36,834 bases of DNA from assembly GCA_003168255.1 (NCBI GenBank), contig PMSU01000114.1, positions 1-36,834 of the forward strand, given 5' to 3'. The stretch comes from Actinomycetota bacterium. GTDB taxonomy: Bacteria > Actinomycetota > Actinomycetes > Streptosporangiales > Streptosporangiaceae. Made by a program: the position numbers and the translations under genes. Positions 31,274 to 36,834 of this stretch are shown piece after piece. Position 1 is the stretch's first letter; each line of letters opens with the position of its first letter. The notes below the pieces were generated by a model, which saw nothing but the letters and a program-made list of their open reading frames with translations, was not told the origin of the DNA and made no database searches.

Positions 31274-31380
31274 GGAGAAGGAACACTGGCTCGCACTCTG
31301 ACCGGAACAGTTCCAGTAACGGTGGCTGTAGTCACGGCGCCCAGAGTGCCAGTAAGAGTGCTGGTGAGTGTTCCTTCTCC
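31274..31380. repeat. Long inverted repeat in the divergent intergenic region
   Basis: Perfect 14-bp arms GGAGAAGGAACACT (31274-31287) and its complement (31367-31380) enclose a second pair, GCACTCTG (31293-31300) with CAGAGTGC (31342-31349). It lies between the divergent BMP-like and lectin-like genes, 60-130 bases from either start. Confidence 0.7.
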
Positions 31381-31508
31381 AGGGCGAGGACAACCTCTTA
31401 GAGTCAGCCCGAGGCGGGCGTGGATCCGTGCGCGTCCATGGGGCCAAAGCGCCGGGCACAGGGTCTGTTACCCAAATGGCCGTCTCGTGACATGAAGAGA
31501 GGACCACA

Positions 31509-32099
31509 GTGAATATCTCACTCAGGAGCCGGCGCGGGGCGATGATCGCCTGCGCGCTCCTCACCCTCGGGCTCGGCGGATTCGCCGCCGTATCCGCGGT
31601 CCCGGCCGGCGCCGCCACTGGCGTAGGCACCCCCACCGTCACCGACAACGTCCAGGGTACCGTCACCACCACGGACGACATCGTGACCTGCCTGCCCAAG
31701 AAGATCTCCATCGGCGGCACGACCGCGGTCGCCTTTGCAGTCGGCTGCCTGACGGAGTACTACGGCGACAACGTAACCGTCACCTGGAGCGGCACCGGAG
31801 TCTCCACCGAGCTGACCCTGCAAAGCAAGGAGGGGAACTTCGTCCTGTACGCGGGCAACGGCAAAGTGTGGGCCGCGAAGACGTCGATCAGCGAGCTCTC
31901 GACCGGGCCTGGCTGCAGAGCGCCATTCCAGAGCGACGGCAACCTCGTCGTCTACAACTGCGCCGACAAGGCGATCTGGGCGGCGGGTACCCACGGCAAT
32001 ACCGACGCGGTCCTCTGCTTCCAGGCGGACGGAAACCTCGTCATCTACCCCGCCGCATCCGGCGGCAAGGCGCTCTGGGCCAGCGGAACCAACTCCTGA
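31509..32099 (+). CDS. Secreted bulb-type (mannose-binding) lectin-like protein
   Basis: The 196-residue product has a signal peptide (about 1-36, cleavage after AGA). The second half is a B-type lectin domain: 'FQSDGNLVVYNCADKAIWAA' and 'FQADGNLVIYPA', close to the QxDxNxVxY sugar-binding signature, with an earlier degenerate copy 'LQSKEGNFVLYAGNGKVWAA'. Two Cys pairs may be disulfide-bonded. Such domains bind mannose or other surface glycans outside the cell. GTG 31509 has AGAGG seven bases before it. The gene is divergent from the BMP-like/RHS operon inside the same island, which suggests but does not prove joint use in cell contact. Confidence 0.78.
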   Translation: MNISLRSRRGAMIACALLTLGLGGFAAVSAVPAGAATGVGTPTVTDNVQGTVTTTDDIVTCLPKKISIGGTTAVAFAVGCLTEYYGDNVTVTWSGTGVSTELTLQSKEGNFVLYAGNGKVWAAKTSISELSTGPGCRAPFQSDGNLVVYNCADKAIWAAGTHGNTDAVLCFQADGNLVIYPAASGGKALWASGTNS

Positions 32100-32129
32100 C
32101 CCGCGCCAGAAAACGAAAGAGAGCGTTCA

Positions 32130-32733
32130 GTGCATACACCAGATAAGCCGGGATCAGCGTGGTGGCAGGCCAAGCCCGCGCGCCGCGCGGCGGCGACGGT
32201 CCTCGCCGTGGCAGCACTGCTGCTGGCAGCGGGCATGCCCGCGGCCTCGGCCAGGGACAGTCGTCAAGCCCACGGCGCAGGCCGCGCCCGCCGCCGTCAA
32301 GCCCACGGCGAAACCCGTGATCGCCCCGACAGCGGACGCGTCGTCCATCCCGACATGCAACGCCGGCGTAAATAACGACTACGAGTACTACACCAACTGC
32401 ACAGCCGGCACGTACTACGCCCGCACCGTCGCGCAGTGCGAAGACGGGAACCTCGCGCTCGGCGCCGAACAACTGGGAAGTTCCAGGGAGGTATCCGTCT
32501 CGACCTGCCTGAACGACAGCGACCTCAACTCAGCTGACAACTGGGGCATCCTCTACTGCTCGAACGACAGCGGCACCGGCACCTACGAGGGCTATGAGAA
32601 CGTGAGCGGTGACATCAGCCAGTTCCTGTCGACTGTAGGCGGGGGCACCATCGCGACCGGCGGCAACTACATGTGTCAATTCGACGTGAACGCCTCAGCC
32701 ATAATCCCCGACGTGCAGCCGTCCTCCTCATGA
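32130..32733 (+). pseudogene. Secreted Cys-containing protein, frameshifted after the signal peptide
   Basis: GTG 32130 starts a good signal peptide ('RAAATVLAVAALLLAAGMPA', then ASA) in one frame. The mature part, 'TVVKPTAQAAPAAVKPTAKP' followed by 'SSIPTCNAGVNNDYEYYTNC', is in the next frame and runs to 32733. One extra base in the GGG at about 32256-32258 would explain the switch. As it stands the first frame ends at 32375 in Arg-rich nonsense. The mature part of about 155 residues has five or six Cys and no known domain. It follows the lectin-like gene on the same strand by 30 bases. A sequencing error cannot be ruled out. Confidence 0.6.
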
Positions 32734-32752
32734 CGGCGTGTGCCGGGGACGA

Positions 32753-32899
32753 TCAGGGAAGAGTCAGTGGGTGAACGGCTCCAGCCGGTGGCTGTAGGCC
32801 CAGGGCGACTGCTTGACGCCTGGTCCAAGAGCCGGCGATCTCGATGCCGCCTTCGTCGGCGCTGTAGCCGCCGAAGGACGGGATCACGTCGCCGCCCAT
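32753..32899 (-). pseudogene. GH18 chitinase-like fragment
   Basis: From ATG 32899 the minus frame reads GGDVIPSFGGYSADEGGIEI then AGSWT. This matches the segment of secreted GH18 chitinase-like proteins around strand 3 (usual form VIPSFGGYSADxxGTEIADSC). The resemblance is lost after about 25 residues and both ends of the enzyme are missing, including the DxxDxDxE active site. Confidence 0.45.
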
Positions 32900-33032
32900 G
32901 GCTAGCCATCCTTCCCGTGCGGCTGGTCGTTCAGAGCCGCGACGTACTCAGGGAATCTACCCGCTGGGCGCTACGACCCGGCAGATCCGCAAGACCGGAA
33001 GCCGTCAACCTGGGGACGCCGAAGACCACACC

Positions 33033-33116
33033 GACGCGTGCGTGGAGGTCACTCCCGGTGAGGCTCGTGCCGTAGCCCAGGCTCTCCTCGATCTCGCGGC
33101 TACCGCTGAACGTGCC
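33033..33116 (+). pseudogene. Remnant of a DUF6907-like small protein
   Basis: The frame contains DACVEVTPGEARAVAQALLD then LAATAERA, the C-terminal helix of small proteins common in actinobacterial integrative elements and phages. The preceding sequence in frame has no family resemblance, so the N-terminus is lost. Its presence fits mobile-element origin of the region left of the tRNA-Ser repeat. Confidence 0.4.
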
Positions 33117-33373
33117 CGGTCCCGAGGCCCAGTCGTCGCCATCGGTCGCTTCGCTGGAACCCGCAGGGCCACTTCGGACCCCGTGGGCAGAGCCATCCGG
33201 TCGGTCAGGAACTGGCTGTGGTGGGGGCGGGTTCTGCTGGTCCATTGCTGGGCCAAACCGCGCAGAAAACGGCCGGACGCAGCACCAACCGACCGGACGC
33301 GGCAGGCTGCCAAACTTAACGTGACCTGCCCAAACACATCCAGGCCGATCGTGGCCGCACGGGAGCCATCGCG

Positions 33374-33428
33374 CTGCTAATGCGGTTTGGGTCCTGCCCA
33401 TCCGGGGTTCAAATCCCCGAGCCTCCGC
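33374..33428 (+). repeat. tRNA-Ser(GCU) 3' half, right copy of the 55-bp direct repeat
   Basis: Identical to 13910-13964 and in the same orientation. The 5' half of the tRNA is again absent. Upstream (33233-33276) a short stretch resembles the sequence that lies downstream of the left copy (14042-14090), including TCTGCTGG, CCATTGCTGG and CGCGCAGA, as if parts of an integrase end were shared. Confidence 0.75.
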
Positions 33429-33519
33429 CTGGTGAGGCGGCCTCTTCGATAGCTGATCCACGTGCGGCACGATCCAGATTGGCGACGTAACGCGACGTTT
33501 ACAGAGTCTAATTCGCGTC

Positions 33520-33540
33520 TAGCAACTCAGTCGCTAAACT
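33520..33540 (+). promoter_or_regulatory. HxlR operator palindrome and -10 box
   Basis: TAGCAACTCAGTCGCTA (33520-33536) is a 17-bp palindrome with seven of eight base pairs. The overlapping TAAACT (33535-33540) is a good -10 whose transcript would begin at or next to ATG 33547. HxlR regulators bind such sites, so autoregulation of a leaderless message is likely. The -35 is poor. Confidence 0.5.
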
Positions 33541-33546
33541 AGACCC

Positions 33547-34842
33547 ATGAAGCGCGAGTTCTCCGAGTGGCCATGTTCCCTAGCGCGTGCCGTCGAGGTG
33601 TTCGGTGACTCCTGGACGCTTCTCATCGTCCGCGACGCGATGCAGGGGCTAATGCGCTTCGACGAGTTCCAGCGATCCCTGAACGTCGCCCGCAACACGC
33701 TGTCCGACCGGCTCGGCAAGCTTGTGGACTCCGGGGTCATGAGCAAGCGGTTCTACCAGGACAATCCGCCGCGCTACGAGTACTTGCTCACCGAAATGGG
33801 CCGAGACTTCTTCCCGGTCCTTGCGGCCATGCTCGCCTGGGGAGACAAGTGGCTCGATGACGGAGGCGGCGCGCCCGTCACCTTGCACCATCACAAGCCT
33901 GGGCACAACATCGTCAGCCAAGTCATCTGCGTCGAGTGCGGCGGGCCCGTCGAGCACGCCGATATCCAGTTCTGCGTCGGCCCCGGGTACCCCGACGATG
34001 TTCACCCTGAGCTCGATATGCGCGGTCGGCTAGCACCGGCTCCAGTTCAGCCGGTTGGCCGTCCTGGACGTGCCACCACGACGGCCGTGAAGGTGCCGAA
34101 ACGTTCGGCGCTGCAAGGGTCGAGCGTCGCGGATCGTGAGGGTGAGGACACGAGGGTAAGTAGCGGCGAGGTGACCCCTGGCAAGCGGTCTATCGCGAAG
34201 CGGACGCCGATCCTCGGTGCGACTGACGGCCCGTTCTTCGCAGGACCTCACGGTGAACGATTCGCGAGTCCCATGAGCCTGGTCGGCAGCATGTCCTTTC
34301 CCTTCTACCTGGCAGCTATGCGTCGGCCAGATCTCGGCAAGGACCCGCGATTCCTGACGCCTGAGCTGCGCCTTCGCAACCTGGAGGCACTGCACCGCAC
34401 CGTGCAGGAGTGGATCTGGACCTTCAGCGACATGGAGTCACTCGACGCTCAGCTGGACGAGGCAAAGATCGCTACCGGGCGGGTCCGCAGTGTCAAGGAG
34501 TTCGCGGACAGCGACTGGGCACGCGAATGGAATGCGGTGCGGACGGTGTCCGACAGGTCGGGTGGCGAGATCAAGATCCCGGGCCGTCCGTGGCACTTCG
34601 CGGAGCAGGTGGCGGCCGACGAGGGTCAGCTGGCGGCTCGCCAGGGCGAGCACAACGCCGAGGTACTCAAAGAGCTCGGGTTCAGCACCGCTGAGATCGG
34701 GACGTTCGAAGCCTCCGGTGCGCTGGTCCAGCCGAGCAGGAACGGTGCAGCGGGTTCGTCGCCAGATCCCGACCCGGCGCCTGACGCCAACGCTGAGGCA
34801 ACGGAGGTAGAGCCGCCTCTCGTCCCCACGGGCGAGGCATGA
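33547..34842 (+). CDS. Chimera: HxlR regulator fused to a CaiB/BaiF CoA-transferase C-terminal part
   Basis: The 431-residue frame has two unrelated parts. Residues 1 to about 155 are a full HxlR winged helix (WPCSLARAVEVFGDSWTLLI with its conserved Cys, 'FDEFQRSLNVARNTLSDRLG', 'YLLTEMGRDFFPVL') plus a CxxC-less tail 'VICVECGGPVEHADIQF'. From about 224 the sequence is the C-terminal half of a class III CoA-transferase: 'GKDPRFLTPELRLRNLEALH', 'LDEAKIATGRVRSVKEFADS', 'DWAREWNAV', 'GGEIKIPGRPWHF', 'RQGEHNAEVLKELGFS'. The N-terminal half with the catalytic Asp is missing, so transferase activity is not expected. A 70-residue polar stretch joins them. The fusion probably arose by deletion; the HTH may still work. 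Confidence 0.8.
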   Translation: MKREFSEWPCSLARAVEVFGDSWTLLIVRDAMQGLMRFDEFQRSLNVARNTLSDRLGKLVDSGVMSKRFYQDNPPRYEYLLTEMGRDFFPVLAAMLAWGDKWLDDGGGAPVTLHHHKPGHNIVSQVICVECGGPVEHADIQFCVGPGYPDDVHPELDMRGRLAPAPVQPVGRPGRATTTAVKVPKRSALQGSSVADREGEDTRVSSGEVTPGKRSIAKRTPILGATDGPFFAGPHGERFASPMSLVGSMSFPFYLAAMRRPDLGKDPRFLTPELRLRNLEALHRTVQEWIWTFSDMESLDAQLDEAKIATGRVRSVKEFADSDWAREWNAVRTVSDRSGGEIKIPGRPWHFAEQVAADEGQLAARQGEHNAEVLKELGFSTAEIGTFEASGALVQPSRNGAAGSSPDPDPAPDANAEATEVEPPLVPTGEA

Positions 34843-35020
34843 GTCGCCATGCACTTCCTCACTACGTCCCGCCCCAGACGGGGCTGCCGCGCCTGACCCG
34901 TCATGTGCCATCTGACCAGCCAGAACGTGGCTGTTGGGTAGTCCCCGGCCGTCTTGCACTGGTACTTGCCGTGCCGGAGATCTAGCCTCAGGGAACGTGA
35001 TACCGACATCGGGCTGATCA

Positions 35021-35944
35021 ATGAAAAGGATGACAGCGTCCGCCTTACTCGCTGCCACAGCGCTGCTGCCTCCGCTGGCGGCGGCAGCAGCAGCAGGCAG
35101 CTCTGGCGCGGCCGTGCCCGCGGCAGCGGGCAGCTCCGGCGCGGCCGTGCCCGCAGCTGCCAACGCGGGAGTAGCAGGCACCGCGATACCGGCCCGGCTG
35201 CCGGCCGGGACCAGCGCCCGGTCAGCTGATGGAATGACCAGGGTCGCCACCGCCAACTGGTCGGGCTATGCGCAGGTCGGCAAGAAGACCAAGCAGTTCA
35301 CGGCCGCGATGGCCGAGTGGTACGTGCCGCGCGTGTACACGAAGAAGTCCGGCGACCAGTACGCCGCGGACTGGGTGGGGATCGACGGCGCCTTCAACAA
35401 TGACAAGCTCGTGCAGGCCGGCACTACGTCCGAAAACATAGGCGGCGAAGCGAAGTATTACGCCTGGACCGAGATCCTTCCCGCCAGCGCGGTCCGCACC
35501 TCGCTGGCGATCCATCCCGGCGACCTGATGACAGCCGAGGTCCGGGAAGTCGCGACCGACAAGTGGAAGATGACGGTCGTGGACGGCACCACGGGTAAGA
35601 CCTTCGCCCGAGCAGTCAGCTACACGACGCCGGAGCAGGACGTCGAGGCCGTGCACGAGCGGCCGATGATTAGCGGCAGCCTGTCCGCGCTCGCGAAGAC
35701 GGACAACGTCGAGTTCCTGGGTGTCTGGGCTTCCACCTTCGCGCCCGGGCGGCCACCGGGCTGGGAATACATCAGCGGTCATTTCCCCGGTGCCACGCGC
35801 GACCGGGTTTTCATGGTCAACCACGGCGGCGGTGCGATCATCGCCGCGCCGTCGGCTATTACTGATAACTGCTTCGTGGTGGCGGACGGCGGCAAGTCGC
35901 CCCCGCCGCCAACGTGCGAGTACGCAGCGAGACCATCGCCATGA
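35021..35944 (+). CDS. Secreted G1-family (glutamic) peptidase
   Basis: The 307-residue protein has a signal peptide (about 1-25) and an Ala/Gly-rich pro-region with a 14-residue repeat (AGSSGAAVPAA twice). The peptidase domain begins at 'NWSGYAQVG' (79-87) and contains 'ADWVGIDGAF', Gln132 in LVQAGT, 'YYAWTEILPA' and Glu209 in DVEAVHERP. In the eqolisin family a Gln/Glu pair is catalytic, and these are the matching positions. It is expected to be secreted and to act at acidic pH. ATG 35021 has only a weak ribosome binding site; ATG 35030 is possible. A second family member follows on the same strand. Confidence 0.83.
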   Translation: MKRMTASALLAATALLPPLAAAAAAGSSGAAVPAAAGSSGAAVPAAANAGVAGTAIPARLPAGTSARSADGMTRVATANWSGYAQVGKKTKQFTAAMAEWYVPRVYTKKSGDQYAADWVGIDGAFNNDKLVQAGTTSENIGGEAKYYAWTEILPASAVRTSLAIHPGDLMTAEVREVATDKWKMTVVDGTTGKTFARAVSYTTPEQDVEAVHERPMISGSLSALAKTDNVEFLGVWASTFAPGRPPGWEYISGHFPGATRDRVFMVNHGGGAIIAAPSAITDNCFVVADGGKSPPPPTCEYAARPSP

Positions 35945-36166
35945 GCCCGTCGCGGCGGTCCTGGGCCGCAACGGCTCCGAGCCGGACGTGGCGAACTCGG
36001 TGACTTGAGGTCGCCGCGGGGGCGACTCGCCGCGAGCAACCCCAGGACAATCCGAGGTTTAGTAATCCATTACGGGGTGAAGCGCGTCTCATATGTCAGA
36101 AAGGTACGACTGCGGGCCACGGACCCGTGGCCATTTTCGACCAGTTCCCGCAGGAAGGAACCCTCT

Positions 36167-36834
36167 GTGAACATCAGACCCTGGCTGGCTGCCGCCGTGT
36201 CCGTCGCAGCCGTCACGCTCGGCGTCAGCTCCGGCGCATCCGCCAGCACCACCACCGCCCACCAAGCCATCACGCACCCGGTGCCGCACGCCCCACAGAT
36301 CAAGGGCTTTCATCTGGCGAGGAACGTGCACCTGCCGCGCACCACCCTCCAGCACCTGACCCCCGCCAATACGGTCCCCAGCGGCAACTGGTCAGGTTAC
36401 ACAGCCGTCGGGGACAAGAACGTCGCGCTGCGATACGTCGGCGCCGACTTCAATGTCCCCAGCCTCAACTGCGCGAACACCCCGGTCGGCTCGGCTGGCG
36501 ACCCCATCGAGGGCCAGTGGGTGGGGCTGGACGGCTATGACACCAGCACCGTCGAGCAGACCGGGATCGCCGGCTACTGCGACAGCGGTACCGCTGAGTA
36601 CTACGCCTGGTACGAGATGTACCCGGGCCCATCGGAGAACTACTCCAACACGGTCAAGGCCGGCGACCACTTCACCGCCACGGTGACGTACCTGAGCGGC
36701 GAGAAGTTCAGCCTGTATATCGCCGACACCACCCAAGGCTGGAGCCACACCACAGACGCCACCCTGGGCCAGACGCCGAGCCTGTCCTCGGCCGAGGTCA
36801 TCGTCGAGGCGCCGTGCTGCACCAACAGCGGCGG
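36167..36834 (+). CDS. Secreted G1-family peptidase, cut by the window end
   Basis: GTG 36167 follows AGGAAGGAA by six bases and opens a signal peptide ('WLAAAVSVAAVTLGVSSGAS', cleavage after ASA). After a His/Pro-rich pro-region the G1 domain starts at NWSGYTAVG (74-82), with 'GQWVGLDGYD', Gln131 in VEQTGI, 'YYAWYEMYPG' and Glu210 in SSAEVIVEAP. The frame is open at the last base (222 codons), with only the final strands missing. Cys101, Cys138 and the CC at 216-217, absent from the first peptidase, suggest disulfides. The two are diverged paralogues in tandem, 222 bases apart. Confidence 0.83.
   Translation, partial: MNIRPWLAAAVSVAAVTLGVSSGASASTTTAHQAITHPVPHAPQIKGFHLARNVHLPRTTLQHLTPANTVPSGNWSGYTAVGDKNVALRYVGADFNVPSLNCANTPVGSAGDPIEGQWVGLDGYDTSTVEQTGIAGYCDSGTAEYYAWYEMYPGPSENYSNTVKAGDHFTATVTYLSGEKFSLYIADTTQGWSHTTDATLGQTPSLSSAEVIVEAPCCTNSG

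Noticed and set aside
36005..36030. Terminator between the two G1 peptidase genes
   Set aside because: GTCGCC and GGCGAC can pair, but the stem is six bases and the surroundings are uniformly GC-rich, so the hairpin is not distinct from background.

Overview
The window is high-GC DNA with GTG and TTG starts next to ATG, purine-rich ribosome binding sites and gene families typical of filamentous actinobacteria (SARP/AfsR-type regulators, secreted G1 peptidases, an FG-GAP protein, TMEM175, BCCP-carboxyltransferase fusion). A soil actinomycete is likely; genus cannot be told from this sequence. It reads as accessory DNA, with many broken genes between intact ones.

Layout. 1-1.2 kb: relics (RelE-like toxin, HTH regulator, tyrosine integrase) beside a 3' fragment of tRNA-Gly. 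1.35-4.9 kb: RibD-family reductase, TMEM175-type channel, and a biotinyl-domain/carboxyltransferase fusion overlapping it. 4.9-7.1 kb: broken membrane protein, broken LuxR regulator, an intact GNAT toxin/DUF1778 antitoxin pair with a promoter-operator, and a transposase relic. 7.1-13.2 kb, all minus strand: FG-GAP protein, then an apparent lipid-use operon read from right to left (AMP-dependent acyl-CoA synthetase, two secreted lipases, TetR regulator) with a candidate promoter and operator ahead of the ligase. A decayed copy of the ligase 3' end lies behind tetR.

13.9-33.4 kb is bracketed by two identical 55-bp direct repeats made of the anticodon-to-3'-end half of a tRNA-Ser(GCU) gene. It looks like an integrated island. 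It holds a truncated XRE/NB-ARC regulator, a divergent SARP-like regulator, an IS1595 relic, a large polymorphic-toxin locus, a BMP-like lipoprotein-type gene, a secreted lectin-like protein and a frameshifted secreted protein.

The toxin locus (17.4-31.2 kb, minus strand) is the most striking part. A 3148-residue secreted RHS/YD-repeat protein with two LamG-like regions, an Ala-rich helical segment, a Hint domain and an HNH-like toxin tip is followed by its immunity gene. Three promoterless orphan cassettes follow, each starting in the same Ala-Ala-Glu-Asp linker and each with its own immunity gene. Two carry a full Hint domain plus a PD-(D/E)xK-type tip. The third has a tip of unknown type joined straight to the linker. 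A 40-bp direct repeat flanks cassette 3. The arrangement fits a store of alternative toxin tips that can be recombined onto the RHS stalk.

33.5-36.8 kb: a chimeric HxlR regulator/CaiB-type CoA-transferase tail with a clear operator palindrome, then two secreted G1 (glutamic) peptidases in tandem, the second cut by the window end.
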